Below, one piece after another: positions 1 through 9,578 of a stretch of DNA of 64,000 nt. This DNA comes from Planctomycetota bacterium (GTDB lineage Bacteria; Planctomycetota; UBA1135; GCA-002748355): positions 1 through 64,000 of the forward strand of contig JACKHW010000011.1 of the NCBI GenBank assembly GCA_020638795.1, given 5' to 3'. Under the pieces are notes generated by a model that did not search any database, was not told the DNA's origin, and saw nothing but the letters and a program-made list of their open reading frames with translations. Position 1 is the first letter of the stretch. Every line of letters begins with the position of its first letter. The position numbers were made by a program, and so were the translations under genes.

Positions 1-783
1 CGGAGGTGCATCGGGAAGCGGAGGTGCATCCGGAACTGCGTGCGGAAGCGGCGACCGACTCGGGAGTCGCACGAGGAAGCGCGTGCCGACGGCTGGCTGG
101 CTTTCGATGCGGATCTCACCGCCGTGATCTTCGACGAAGCGCTTCGTGATCGCGAGGCCGAGTCCGCTTCCGCCCGGTTTGGTCGACCAATAGGGTTCGT
201 AACAGCGCGCGATCGTCTCTTCGCTCATGCCGGGGCCGTTGTCGGTCACGCTCAGGACGTGCACGGAAGGACCGTCACCGACGTCGATCGACGTGCCGAC
301 GATGAGTTCGCGTGCGTGATCCACCTCGAGCAGTGCCTGCTCGGCGTTACGCACGAGATTGAGGAGCACTTGATGCACGAGCCTCGGGTCGGCTTCGAGG
401 TCCGCGAGCCCCTCGGTGAGGAGGAGTCGGAGCGCGATACCCTCCTTCTCGAGTTCGGGAGCAACGAGATCGGTGACGTTCCGGACGAGTTGGTTGAGCG
501 AGAGGCTCTCGATCTTGGGCTGGGGAGCCCGCACGTAGGACAAGAAGCCTTCGAGGATGCCGTGCAAGCGATCGACTTCTCCTCGCACACGGCGAGTGCG
601 TGTCAGGAAGCGCTTCTCTCGGGCATTCGCCGGTTCCTGAAGCTCTTCTTCCATCAACCGCAGGTTGAGCGCGATCGTCGACAGCGGGTTCTTGATCTCG
701 TGCGCGAAGGCGCCGACCAAGCGCGCGAGCCGTTCGAACGGACGCGGACCGGACGCCCCCCCTGCATCCGCGTGCTCCTCCAT
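1..783 (-). CDS. Sensor histidine kinase, 3' end cut by window edge
   Basis: Read on the minus strand, this frame is open to the window edge and carries the HisKA dimerisation helix with the phospho-acceptor histidine (FAHEIKNPLST, His about residue 28), an N box (NLVRNAEQAL), a G1 box (DNGPGMSEETI) and a G2 box (GGSGLGLAI). It should autophosphorylate on His and pass phosphate to a response regulator that is not visible here. No transmembrane or sensor domain precedes the HisKA helix, so it looks cytosolic, or the input domain lies beyond the cut C-terminus. The visible end is Pro/Ala-rich with a short repeat. ATG at 783 is used; an in-frame GTG at 804 is possible. It is divergent from the Sua5 fusion gene across 166 bases. 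Confidence 0.85.
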   Translation of the reverse strand, partial: MEEHADAGGASGPRPFERLARLVGAFAHEIKNPLSTIALNLRLMEEELQEPANAREKRFLTRTRRVRGEVDRLHGILEGFLSYVRAPQPKIESLSLNQLVRNVTDLVAPELEKEGIALRLLLTEGLADLEADPRLVHQVLLNLVRNAEQALLEVDHARELIVGTSIDVGDGPSVHVLSVTDNGPGMSEETIARCYEPYWSTKPGGSGLGLAITKRFVEDHGGEIRIESQPAVGTRFLVRLPSRSPLPHAVPDAPPLPDAPP

Positions 784-949
784 GCCTTCGTGTTGGTGAC
801 CCACCGAATTCGTATCCTTGCACGCTCGGCCGCCGGTCGCCGCCCGCTGCGCACGGACACGCTATCGAAACCGGCTCGCACGAAAAAGCACCGGGACGAC
901 GAACAGTTGTGCTCGACTCGCACGAACCGGGCCGCGATGCTCTCGCTCC

Positions 950-2038
950 ATGAGTCGTCCCGCGCAACGCCTAGGAGCCGACGATCGCGACGCGAGCATT
1001 ACCGAGTGCTTGTCGCTCCTCGCACAGGGCGAACTCTTGGCTCTGCCGACCGAAACGGTCTATGGAATCGGTGGTCGCGTCGATCGTCCGGCCGCTGTCG
1101 CGATGTTGCAGAAGCTCAAGGGGAAGCGCCCGTTCAGCCTGCACATCGGAAGCGTCGACGATGTCTTCTTGTGGGGCCGCGCGACGCCGCAGGCCAAACG
1201 ACTCGCTCGCGCCTACTTGCCCGGGCCGCTGACGCTCGTCCTCGAAGCGACCGAACGCGCACGACCGTACGCGGCAGCGGACGGCACGATCGGAATCCGC
1301 GTCGTGGCCGAGCCGTTCTGTGCCGAACTCCTGCGGCGTTGCGAAGCGCCGCTCTTCCTCAGCAGCGCGAACCAACCCAATCAACGAGCCGCGACGGACG
1401 CCGATGCGGCATTCGCGGCAGTCGGCGATCTGGCCGCGGCGGTCGTCGATGCGGGGCCCTCGGCCCTCTCACAGGCCTCGAGTGTCGTGCGTGTCCATTT
1501 GGATGGGCGCGTAGACGTGTTGCGGGAGGCCGCTCTCGAGCGCGATGCGATCCTCGCGCGCGCTGCGACGCTCGCGCTGTTCGTGTGCTCGGGCAACACT
1601 TGCCGCTCACCGATGGCCGAGGCTCTTGCCCGCGACGCATGGGCATCGAGCCTCGGGATCACGGCGCCGCAGCTCTCCGAACACGGCCTCCTCGTCGCAT
1701 CCGCCGGAACGAGCGCGATGCCAGGCCTGCCCGCTTCGGATGCCGCCGTCGTCGCGATGGCCGAGATCGGTCTCGACATCAGTGGCCACAGGTCACGCGT
1801 GCTCGAGCCCGCGCTCGCCGCGCGCGCTTCGCGGATCTGGTGCATGAGCGAGAATCACCGGGCACGCGTGCTCGACCTTCTCGCGATGGTCGGCGGTCCA
1901 CTCGACGACGACGCGCTCGAACCCGAACTGCTCGCGGGCGAGCGCGACATCCTCGACCCTTACGGCGGCCCGATCGAAACCTATCGCGCGACGAGAGACG
2001 ACATCGCGTCTTCGATCCCACGAGACTTCCCGCGTTGA
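950..2038 (+). CDS. sua5: Fusion: Sua5/TsaC threonylcarbamoyl-AMP synthase + YwlE-type LMW phosphatase
   Basis: Residues 10-205 are a Sua5/YrdC domain (PTETVYG at 33-39, KGKRPF at 57-62, PGPLT at 91-95, SSAN at 138-141), which makes threonylcarbamoyl-AMP for the t6A37 modification of tRNA. Residues 208-362 are a low-molecular-weight phosphatase: the P-loop CSGNTCRS has nucleophile Cys213 and Arg219, and the late Asp-Pro at 336-337 supplies the general acid. The P-loop has Thr at the position that in B. subtilis YwlE (CTGNTCRS) favours phosphoarginine, where tyrosine phosphatases have Ile. In Bacillus the two activities are neighbouring genes (ywlC, ywlE); here they are one chain. The ATG at 950 is the first in-frame start before the Sua5 fold. 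The stop overlaps the start of the next gene. Confidence 0.9.
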   Translation: MSRPAQRLGADDRDASITECLSLLAQGELLALPTETVYGIGGRVDRPAAVAMLQKLKGKRPFSLHIGSVDDVFLWGRATPQAKRLARAYLPGPLTLVLEATERARPYAAADGTIGIRVVAEPFCAELLRRCEAPLFLSSANQPNQRAATDADAAFAAVGDLAAAVVDAGPSALSQASSVVRVHLDGRVDVLREAALERDAILARAATLALFVCSGNTCRSPMAEALARDAWASSLGITAPQLSEHGLLVASAGTSAMPGLPASDAAVVAMAEIGLDISGHRSRVLEPALAARASRIWCMSENHRARVLDLLAMVGGPLDDDALEPELLAGERDILDPYGGPIETYRATRDDIASSIPRDFPR

Positions 2039-2694
2039 TCCTCCATCGCGGGGACGACTTCGTCGTCGTCGAGAAGCCGGCCGGGATCTTCGTGCACAAG
2101 ACGCAGCTCGATGCCACCAAGCCCGATCTCTTGACGCGGCTCGCGAAGGACTTCGGTCACCCGTTGCACGCCGTGCATCGCCTCGACCGATCGGTATCGG
2201 GACTGCTCGTCCTCGCGTTCGACGCGGCCGCGACGAAGCGCCTGCAAGCCGCGATGCAGGATCCGTCCGCGATCAAGGAATACGTAGCACTCGTTCGCGG
2301 TCGCTGCGCGAACGAGTTCGTTTGTACAGATCCGCTCAAGGGCCCCGACGGCAAGCTGCGCGAAGCGCGCACCGAGTACCGCTGTCTGCGGCGCTTTCCG
2401 TGGTGCAGCCTCGTCGCGATCCGCATACGAACTGGACGCCGCCACCAGATCCGCAGGCACTGCGATCGCGTGCAGCATCACATCCTCGGCGATACGACCC
2501 ACGGGAAGAGTCGACTCAACGCGCTCTATCGGGAACGCTACGGCCTGCATCGGATCTACCTGCATGCACGGCGGCTATCGCTGCCGAGCGAAGGCCTCGA
2601 TCTGCGTTCGCGCATGCCGCAACGGCTCGCCGAGGTCGCGGTCGCTCTCGATGTGGATGCACGCACCGTGCGCGCAAACGAGGCGAGTTCTTGA
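2035..2694 (+). CDS. RluA/TruC-family RNA pseudouridine synthase
   Basis: A protein of 219 residues with the family signature HRLDRSVSG (catalytic Asp at residue 51), an opening segment typical of RluA enzymes (DDFVVVEKPAG) and the later TGRRHQIRRH motif. It isomerises a uridine to pseudouridine in tRNA or rRNA. Its short length and lack of an S4 domain make it closest to TruC/RluA-type enzymes, but the target base cannot be read from the sequence. The likely start is the TTG at 2035, which overlaps the TGA of the Sua5 fusion (TTGA), so the two RNA-modification genes are probably translationally coupled. A much longer open frame upstream is only a shadow of the histidine kinase and the fusion gene. 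Confidence 0.87.
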   Translation: MILHRGDDFVVVEKPAGIFVHKTQLDATKPDLLTRLAKDFGHPLHAVHRLDRSVSGLLVLAFDAAATKRLQAAMQDPSAIKEYVALVRGRCANEFVCTDPLKGPDGKLREARTEYRCLRRFPWCSLVAIRIRTGRRHQIRRHCDRVQHHILGDTTHGKSRLNALYRERYGLHRIYLHARRLSLPSEGLDLRSRMPQRLAEVAVALDVDARTVRANEASS

Positions 2695-2702
2695 ACACGC
2701 TG

Positions 2703-3767
2703 CTAAGAGTTCTCCGCCGTGATATCGAGTTCGGCAACGATCTCGGTGAGTCGCCGCTCGAGTTGGGCGACTCGACGACGCACCTCCGACATCCGAGCCG
2801 TCTCCGCTTGTCCGCGCAGAACCTCCGTCTTGCGACGCGCAGGTGTTCCCCAATAGAGACCCGGTTCGGTGATGTTGCCGATCACGCCGGCTTGCGCGCC
2901 GATCACGACGTCATCGACGATACGGAGGTGCCCTGCCACACCGACCTGTCCGCCGAGCATGCATCGCGCGCCGACGTGCGTGCTTCCCGCGAGGCCGACC
3001 TGCGCCGCGAGTGCCGTGTGATCGCCGACGACACAGTTGTGCGCGACCATGACGAGGTTGTCGATACGCACGCCCTTGCCGATGCGCGTGGGCGAAAGCG
3101 TACCTCCGTCGATCGTCGTGTTGGCGCCGATCTCACAGTCGTCCCCGATCACGAGCCCGCCGATCTGTGGAATGCGAACGTAGCGCTCGCCTTCTTTCGC
3201 ATTGCCGAAGCCGTCCGAACCGAGCACCGCGCCCGAGTGCACGCGCACACGATCACCGATGCGGCAGCCGCCGTAGATCGTGACGCGCGGGTGAAGAACG
3301 ACGTTGCGCCCGATCCGCGAACCGGCGCCAATGTGCACGCCATGCATGAGGACGCTTCCGCTGCCGATGCGACACCCCTCTTCGAGCACGACTTGAGGTC
3401 CGATCGACACCGGATCCTCGATGCGAGCTTCAGGATGGACGATCGCCGTCGCGTCCCGATATGGCTCGGTCGCGACCGGAAGCGGATGGAAGACCTGCGC
3501 CACCTTCGCATAGGCGAGGTACGGATCCTTGACGACGACCCAAGCCTTGTCCTCGACACCATCGTGCGGCAACCGTCCGACGAGGAGTGCCGGCACGTGG
3601 GTCATCAGCGCGAGCGTGGCGGGGATGCTCGCGACCACGAACGCGATACAACCGGCCGCGGTGTCTTCGTCGGCATCGAGCGCACACACGCCGCGAATAC
3701 GGTCATCGGCATCTCCAACGAGCTCACCACCGACCAGATCGGCGACCTCGCGCAGGGTCATCTCCAT
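2703..3767 (-). CDS. lpxD: UDP-3-O-(3-hydroxyacyl)glucosamine N-acyltransferase LpxD
   Basis: The third enzyme of lipid A synthesis, which transfers a hydroxyacyl chain from acyl carrier protein to the glucosamine nitrogen. It is a 354-residue protein with the usual three parts: an N-terminal uridine-binding domain (about 1-100), a left-handed beta helix of hexapeptide repeats (about 105-305) and a C-terminal helix (about 320-350). The catalytic histidine lies in NLVMVAHNC (His243, equivalent to E. coli His239). Length and architecture are normal. The gene shows that the organism makes lipid A or a relative. It is convergent with the pseudouridine synthase (8 bases apart). A TAGACT element lies 8 bases before the ATG, suggesting a leaderless transcript. 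Confidence 0.95.
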   Translation of the reverse strand: MEMTLREVADLVGGELVGDADDRIRGVCALDADEDTAAGCIAFVVASIPATLALMTHVPALLVGRLPHDGVEDKAWVVVKDPYLAYAKVAQVFHPLPVATEPYRDATAIVHPEARIEDPVSIGPQVVLEEGCRIGSGSVLMHGVHIGAGSRIGRNVVLHPRVTIYGGCRIGDRVRVHSGAVLGSDGFGNAKEGERYVRIPQIGGLVIGDDCEIGANTTIDGGTLSPTRIGKGVRIDNLVMVAHNCVVGDHTALAAQVGLAGSTHVGARCMLGGQVGVAGHLRIVDDVVIGAQAGVIGNITEPGLYWGTPARRKTEVLRGQAETARMSEVRRRVAQLERRLTEIVAELDITAENS

Positions 3768-3775
3768 GGGTGAGG

Positions 3776-3781
3776 AGTCTA
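3776..3781 (-). promoter_or_regulatory. -10-like element TAGACT for lpxD
   Basis: On the minus strand the sequence reads GCTAGACT followed by 8 bases and the lpxD ATG. Transcription would start at or next to the start codon. The same hexamer sits at the same distance before the gene at 46587. Confidence 0.4.
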
Positions 3782-3900
3782 GCAGCGTGTTTCAGAGTCG
3801 GGCACGCGCCGAGTGCGTGATTTCACCGTCTCGGTGGCTCCCGAAAACGCAGGCGAATCGTCGATTCGCCACTGGCCCGGATACGTCGTGAACGCCTGTC

Positions 3901-6186
3901 CTACTGCTTCTCGTAGGCTCCGATATCGTAAGCGGCCCCCTGCGGTCGTGCGATTCCGAGGATGTCCGTCGTCGGTCCGAGCGTGTCCGCGGTATCGATC
4001 GCCGAGCTCCCGGTCAGCAGCTGCAAGCCGTCATCCGAAGTGAGGTAGCGGTCGTCCGGTCCGTTCGGGTCGGCCAGGAGCGAGAAGAGAGGATCCGCCG
4101 TCACACAATCGCGATAGTTGACTCCGGCACCGCCGACGCTGGAGGCGACCACGACACAATGATCGAACGTCGTCGTGCCGTCCGAGTAGATGTCGGGGTT
4201 CGCGGTCGACGCGGTGTTGTTCCAGAAGATCGAGTTGTCGATGCGAATGGCGGAGTTGAGCGTGCGATACCAGCCGCCGCCCGTGGCGGCCGCGTTGGAC
4301 ACGATCGTCGACGCGATGACGACGACGCCGGAACCTTGGTCGAGGATTCCACCGCCGTTACCCGTCACGACGTTGCCGGCGATGACCGTGTTTTCGATGG
4401 TCGTCTCTCCTCCGAGGCGACAGTCGAGTCCACCGCCGCCGGCTGCCTGATTGTCGGCGATGACACAGGCACGCATCGTCAACGTACCAGCGAACGTCGA
4501 CTGGTCGGCGACACGGACCCCGCCACCGAACGTGTTCGCCCGATTGCCCACGAACACGCATCGCTCGGCGACGATCGTCGCGCCCCCGACGCTCAGTCCA
4601 CCACCGTAGTCCGCGAGGTTCGTCGTGCACGTGACGTCCGACAACGTGCCGGTTGCCGCCATCATCGCGACGATGCCGCCACCGATACCGGAGGCGTCGT
4701 AGGCGTGGACGACGTGCACGCCATCGAGCACGTTGCCGCTGCCCCCGATGCGCACGACGTGCATCGCGTTGTCACTAGTGTTCGTGAACCCGACGCTGTC
4801 CGCGTTGATGTCCCCCGACAGAACGGTCTTCTGAGACACGATGTCCCGCTGGGAACGCAGTGCTTCGCTGCCCGCGAACCCTCCGTACACGTGGTCCCCG
4901 ACCATGGAGAAGTAGTCCGATACGGCAGTGCCGGGCGTGTAGGTCCCGGCCGCGACCCAGATGTCGTTCGAGGAGGTCGCCGCGGCGAGGGCAGCTTGGA
5001 GCGTCGTGTAGGCATCACTCCAACTCGAGCCGTCGTTCGCACCCGTCGCCGACGCATCGACGAAGACCACGCTCGTCGAATCCAGCGTGAAGGTCTTCGT
5101 TGCCGACGCATTGCTGCCGATCGTCACGCGCACCTCGCTGGTCGCAGCCAGCCCGCTCGGCACTTCGACCGTCAGAGCCGTCGCCGTTGCTTGGAGCACG
5201 ACCGCCGAAGTTGCATCGAACGTGACGATGTTGGACGCAGGCGTCGTCGAGAATCCGACGCCGAGGAGCGTGATCGTTCCACCCACCACACCCGAACTCG
5301 GAGAGAGAGACGCCAAGATCGGTTGATGGGTCGTTTGGATCGAGTACGCGCGACTGTCCGTTCCGAAGCCGTTGGCGGCGGTGACGGTGAAGCTCGCCGT
5401 CTCGAGTCCTGTCGCGATACCGGCGACGATCCCCGTCGTTCCGTCGAGCGTGAGTCCCGCTGGCAAACTCCCCGATGAGATCGCCCAAGTGATCGGCGTC
5501 GTACCCGTCGCCGTGATCCCCTGCACGTACGGCAACCCGATGCTCGCGTCGGGGAACACCGATGGCGCCGTGATCGTCGGTCCGGTCGGTGTCGCCAACA
5601 CGTCGAGGGTGTAGGCGCGTGTGTCGCTACCGATCGCGTTCGTGGCCGCGATCGTGAACGTCGCCGTTCCATGTCCTGTTGGCGAACCGGAAAGTACCCC
5701 GGTCGCGCCGACGAGTGTCAGCCCCGCCGGCAACGAGCCCGTGACTACGGCGTACGAGATCGGGGACGATCCCGTTGCGGTGACCGTGCGCGTGTAGGGC
5801 TGTCCGACCGTTGCGTCCGGAAGCGGCGAGGCTGGTCCCGTGATCGAAGGAAGCTCGAAGACGTCGATCGTGCGCGTGACCGTGACGCTGCCAACGGGGT
5901 TCGTCGCCGTGACCGAGAAGGTCGACGCCGACTCCGCTGTCGGCGTGCCCGAGATGCGGCCGTCCTGTCCCATCGTGAGCCCCGGTGGGAGCGCGCCGCT
6001 CGACACGAGGATGACGACCGGTGCAGTACCCGTGACTTCGATCGTGACGTCGTACGCATTCCCGACAACGCCGTCGGTAAGGGCGGCAGAACCGCCGAAC
6101 TCCGGCGCGCGCAAGCCATCGACGGCACCACTGCACGCCGCGAGGCACACACCCAGCAGCGGGATGACGAGACGGCTGCACTTCAT
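3901..6186 (-). CDS. Secreted lipoprotein: Ig-like repeats, IPT/TIG domain and beta helix
   Basis: A protein of 761 residues that starts with a lipoprotein signal ending in LAAC. It has three putative-Ig (He_PIG-like) repeats, each containing a LPPGL or LPAGL motif, an IPT/TIG domain (SLSPSSGVVGGTITLLG), and then a right-handed parallel beta helix rich in GGG turns and asparagine ladders. It ends in a 'choice-of-anchor Q' type terminus (SSAIDTADT ... YDIGAYE). It is probably anchored in a membrane and displayed outside the cytoplasm. No catalytic residues are evident, so adhesion or polysaccharide binding is only inferred. The ATG at 6186 is chosen because it begins the signal peptide; the open frame extends 62 codons further upstream. 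Confidence 0.82.
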   Translation of the reverse strand: MKCSRLVIPLLGVCLAACSGAVDGLRAPEFGGSAALTDGVVGNAYDVTIEVTGTAPVVILVSSGALPPGLTMGQDGRISGTPTAESASTFSVTATNPVGSVTVTRTIDVFELPSITGPASPLPDATVGQPYTRTVTATGSSPISYAVVTGSLPAGLTLVGATGVLSGSPTGHGTATFTIAATNAIGSDTRAYTLDVLATPTGPTITAPSVFPDASIGLPYVQGITATGTTPITWAISSGSLPAGLTLDGTTGIVAGIATGLETASFTVTAANGFGTDSRAYSIQTTHQPILASLSPSSGVVGGTITLLGVGFSTTPASNIVTFDATSAVVLQATATALTVEVPSGLAATSEVRVTIGSNASATKTFTLDSTSVVFVDASATGANDGSSWSDAYTTLQAALAAATSSNDIWVAAGTYTPGTAVSDYFSMVGDHVYGGFAGSEALRSQRDIVSQKTVLSGDINADSVGFTNTSDNAMHVVRIGGSGNVLDGVHVVHAYDASGIGGGIVAMMAATGTLSDVTCTTNLADYGGGLSVGGATIVAERCVFVGNRANTFGGGVRVADQSTFAGTLTMRACVIADNQAAGGGGLDCRLGGETTIENTVIAGNVVTGNGGGILDQGSGVVVIASTIVSNAAATGGGWYRTLNSAIRIDNSIFWNNTASTANPDIYSDGTTTFDHCVVVASSVGGAGVNYRDCVTADPLFSLLADPNGPDDRYLTSDDGLQLLTGSSAIDTADTLGPTTDILGIARPQGAAYDIGAYEKQ

Positions 6187-6277
6187 CGAAGGGAGATCGA
6201 CGAAGATCGAGACGATCCCGAAGCGAGGAGCGATCCTCGCCTTGGGACGGGAGCGTCGTCGACTCGTTCGCCGCGCG

Positions 6278-9200
6278 TCAGCGCCCGGAGAATCGCTGCG
6301 TGAGTACGGCTGCGCGCCGCAGCCGATCGGCTTCCGCCCTTGGCTCGATCGCCTCGTCGCCTTCGAGCCCATAACGTCGAACTACCTCTTGCCATGCGAT
6401 CTTGGATACCGCCGGGTCCGAGGCGCGCTTCCATGCGTCCAGAGCCGCATCGTCGTCGCGCCACCACTGTGGCTTCGGGCGCCGCTTCGGAACACGGCGA
6501 GCCAAGAGTGGCAAGCGACGCGCGGGATCGACGCGCACCCAACGCTCGAGTCGCGCGAGGAGGCGCGTCTCGAAGAGCGGCACGACGCGTTCGGCGAGTT
6601 CGAGGCTGAGGTCGGATTCGGCGAGCCGGAAGCGCGCCTCGATCGGGCGGTGGCGCAAGAAGTCCTCGGCCCACGTCTCGCCGCGCTCCAACGCGGACGC
6701 GAGGCGACGCGGGTCCGGTACTGCGTGATCGACGGCTTCGTCGCTTCCCATTGCGGAGAACGCTGGCTCGAGTCGCGCATCCTCGAAGAGACACGCGAAG
6801 CCGCGATCCCTGCGCGCGACGACCGACGGCAGCGACCTCACGTCGATACCGAGTGCGCGTAGTCGCTCGATCCGCGCGATCGCGGCTTCGACACGACCCG
6901 TCTGCGATTCGCATGCAACGAGACCGGCATCTCTCAGCGCGTTGGCGCCGCCATCTTCGATCGCACGTCCGAACGCCGACGCAGCGGTGCCGAAAGCGCC
7001 TTTGGCGAGTGCGACCAATCCTTCGCGATCCGCAATGGCGGCGCGGATGCGGGCGGCCTCGCGATCAAGCAGCAACGAATCGGGCACGAGGCGCATCGCG
7101 TCGCGAATGCGCGCGACCGCGACATCGAGTTGTCCTGGCTCGAGCACTGAGCGCGCGAGGGCGACGCGAGCCTGCATGCGCGCTTGGCACGCGATTTCGA
7201 GCGTGTCGCGTGCCTCTCCCATCGAAGCAGCGAAGCGTTCGAGCGTCGCCGGCAACCACCCGAGAACCTCGACTCCGGGCGCGAACGCGCGCCGTTCGAG
7301 GAACGGACGATCATCGACGACACGCTCACGCGCCGAACGCAGAACGGCGTCGACGGCGCTACGTGGCAATTCCGCGAGGCTCCAGTCCACCTCGCTCACG
7401 GTGCCGCAGATCCAAGAATCGAGATCGCTCGCGGGCGGAAGCTGCTTGGTCGTCAGTGGGCGCTTGCCGCCGACAATCAACGTACTCTCGTCGAAGAGCC
7501 AGCAGCGAACCTCGCCGAACACGTCGCAGAAGCTCGCGAGCAGTGCCGCGAACGCCTCGGGGTCGAGTGCGTGCGTCGGCAACCACTGCACGCAGACGCC
7601 ATCCTCACGCAGTGCGCGGAACACCGCGCGATAGAACTCGACACTGTAGAGATGCACGCTTCCCGGAGCTTGCGGAAGCAGTGGCTCGAGTGTCAGTGCG
7701 GCCAGGCTTTCGGGCGCGGCGCGTTCGACGAAGTGCCGGCCATCGGTGACGTGCACGCGCGCCGACTTCGACCATGCTTCGTGCTGCGTCACGAACGCAT
7801 CCGAAACGCGCAACACCGCTGGCGAGATCTCGACGATGTCGACCGTCGCGCCCGCCGATGCCCGCGCGAGCGTTGCCGCCGTGGTTCCGGTGCCGAGGCA
7901 GATCACGACGCGATCGCCGCGTTCACCTGCAAAGCGCTCCGCGAGCAGCCCGAGCGCCCGCATGTAACCACTGCGGTCGCCACCTGCTGCCGAAAACTCG
8001 TCGGTGTAGAGCACGAGTTCGCTGCGTGCGAGATCGAGGGCCACACTCGCGGTCGTGATGCGATCGCTCTCCTGACGAAGCACGCGCTTGGTCGACGTAT
8101 CGAAGTTGCGCGCTCCGACGAGTGCCGGTCGCATCGCCAAGGGTAGGGTCGCCAGCGGCAATGCACAGAACGCCGCGATCGCCAACGTGCGCTGCACGGT
8201 GCGCGAAAGGGATTCGAGACGACGGCCATGTGCGAGGATGCCGAAGAGCGCCAGCGGCAAGATCGCGAGGGCGGGCAAGGCAACGAGAGCACCGGGCACG
8301 ACGTACACGAAGGGAAGCACCAGCGCTCCGCCGAGTGCGCCGACCGAGAACACGAAGAACGCGCGCCCGGCATCGCGCCCCGACACGCGGCCATCGTGCG
8401 CGCTGCGTGCGGCGTGCTCGAGTTCGAGCGGCAGGATCATGCCGAGCGGCACCGCTGCCGGCAGCAGCAGGACGCATGGCGCCACACTCGCGGCGAGCAA
8501 GCGGCTCGAGTACGTCGAGAGCACGAGATCGGCGAGCCACGGGATCGCGAGTTCGGTAGCCGTAATCGATACCACGACACCGAGGGTCGCGATCGCCGCG
8601 ATAGCGCGTCCTGCCAAGCCACGCCGCCGCAGCGACGGGAGGTCGACCAGCGCGCTTCCGATCGCGAGTCCGCAGAGCACACCGACGAGCGAACCGACGA
8701 TCGTCGGCAAGAACGATCCGAGCGCGAACACGAGTCGCCGCGGCATCCACAGCTCGAGACCGAGCACAGCGAACCCGGAGCACGCGATCGCGATGCGCGC
8801 GGCCATGGAGGCCGAGGTCGTCGTGGCCATGCCATCCGTGAACGCCGATCCTCGATCGACACCGCGGCCCTGCAGGAAGCACGCGCCCGCGACGATCGCG
8901 TAGGCCCCCGCCGCGATCAGTGCCGAGAGTCGATTCCCGAACTCGGGAACGACATAGCCGGCACCCACGATCGCCGCGGCGACCGACCCGAGGAGGTTGG
9001 CCGCTTGGACGATCCCGACGCCCGCGCCGCCGCCGGCCGCGTTGCTGCCATTCGCCCGGCTGCCGTGCGGTGGTGCGGCCGTGAACCAGGGGAAGAGCAA
9101 CGGAAACGCACCGCCCATCGGCACCGAAACGACGAACGGCACGAGGATCGCGAGCAGCGTTCCGGGGATGCCGCCAAGGGACCCGAAGCTCCCGAGTGCC

Positions 9201-9520
9201 GTGTCGAGCACCACGATGAGCACCGCGACGAGGCCCCACAACGTCGCGGCACCTCGCATCGGCGCGTGAGCGAACCGACGCGGGAGCCACAGCCCCCCGA
9301 GGCCGAGCCCCAGAAGAAATGCCGCGAACACGATCGCCTGCGACGTGCTGCCATAGCCGACGACGAGCGCGGTTCGGCGGAGGCAGACGACTTCGAAGAG
9401 CAGGCCCCCCGCACCGGACACGAGCGCGAGCAGTGCCGCGAGCACGACGCGGCGCGATGGTGCGAGGCGGCCTTCGGTCGCCGTGTTCACGGTCGCTACA
9501 CCCTCTCCGGTCGAGCCCAT
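6278..9520 (-). CDS. Multi-pass membrane protein with spermidine-synthase-like domain
   Basis: A protein of 1080 residues. The first half (about 25-460) is a series of hydrophobic helices of the transporter-like type fused to spermidine synthases in many environmental bacteria. Next comes a Rossmann SAM-type domain (ICLGTGTTAATLARA, then VDIVEISP) with the family feature LYSVEFYRAVFRAL. The position that usually holds the catalytic Asp of true aminopropyltransferases reads ALTLEPLLPQ, so polyamine synthesis is doubtful. The last 300 or so residues form a charged, Arg- and Glu-rich helical extension resembling degenerate TPR repeats. The start at 9520 is supported by a TATCTT element 7 bases upstream. 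The substrate is unknown. Confidence 0.8.
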   Translation of the reverse strand: MGSTGEGVATVNTATEGRLAPSRRVVLAALLALVSGAGGLLFEVVCLRRTALVVGYGSTSQAIVFAAFLLGLGLGGLWLPRRFAHAPMRGAATLWGLVAVLIVVLDTALGSFGSLGGIPGTLLAILVPFVVSVPMGGAFPLLFPWFTAAPPHGSRANGSNAAGGGAGVGIVQAANLLGSVAAAIVGAGYVVPEFGNRLSALIAAGAYAIVAGACFLQGRGVDRGSAFTDGMATTTSASMAARIAIACSGFAVLGLELWMPRRLVFALGSFLPTIVGSLVGVLCGLAIGSALVDLPSLRRRGLAGRAIAAIATLGVVVSITATELAIPWLADLVLSTYSSRLLAASVAPCVLLLPAAVPLGMILPLELEHAARSAHDGRVSGRDAGRAFFVFSVGALGGALVLPFVYVVPGALVALPALAILPLALFGILAHGRRLESLSRTVQRTLAIAAFCALPLATLPLAMRPALVGARNFDTSTKRVLRQESDRITTASVALDLARSELVLYTDEFSAAGGDRSGYMRALGLLAERFAGERGDRVVICLGTGTTAATLARASAGATVDIVEISPAVLRVSDAFVTQHEAWSKSARVHVTDGRHFVERAAPESLAALTLEPLLPQAPGSVHLYSVEFYRAVFRALREDGVCVQWLPTHALDPEAFAALLASFCDVFGEVRCWLFDESTLIVGGKRPLTTKQLPPASDLDSWICGTVSEVDWSLAELPRSAVDAVLRSARERVVDDRPFLERRAFAPGVEVLGWLPATLERFAASMGEARDTLEIACQARMQARVALARSVLEPGQLDVAVARIRDAMRLVPDSLLLDREAARIRAAIADREGLVALAKGAFGTAASAFGRAIEDGGANALRDAGLVACESQTGRVEAAIARIERLRALGIDVRSLPSVVARRDRGFACLFEDARLEPAFSAMGSDEAVDHAVPDPRRLASALERGETWAEDFLRHRPIEARFRLAESDLSLELAERVVPLFETRLLARLERWVRVDPARRLPLLARRVPKRRPKPQWWRDDDAALDAWKRASDPAVSKIAWQEVVRRYGLEGDEAIEPRAEADRLRRAAVLTQRFSGR

Positions 9521-9527
9521 CGATCTG

Positions 9528-9533
9528 AAGATA
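9528..9533 (-). promoter_or_regulatory. -10-like element TATCTT for the spermidine-synthase-like gene
   Basis: The minus strand reads GCTATCTT, then 7 bases, then ATG (9520). The spacing suggests a leaderless mRNA. No good -35 box is visible. Confidence 0.4.
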
Positions 9534-9578
9534 GCGAAGAGGTTCGAAGTTCCTTACTCGGCTCGCACGCGCAATCCT

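Noticed and set aside
40..2034. 5' part of a very long plus-strand open frame ahead of the pseudouridine synthase
   Set aside because: It is antisense to the histidine kinase and out of frame with the Sua5 fusion; its translation is Arg-rich and has no motif. Only the part from 2035 is real.
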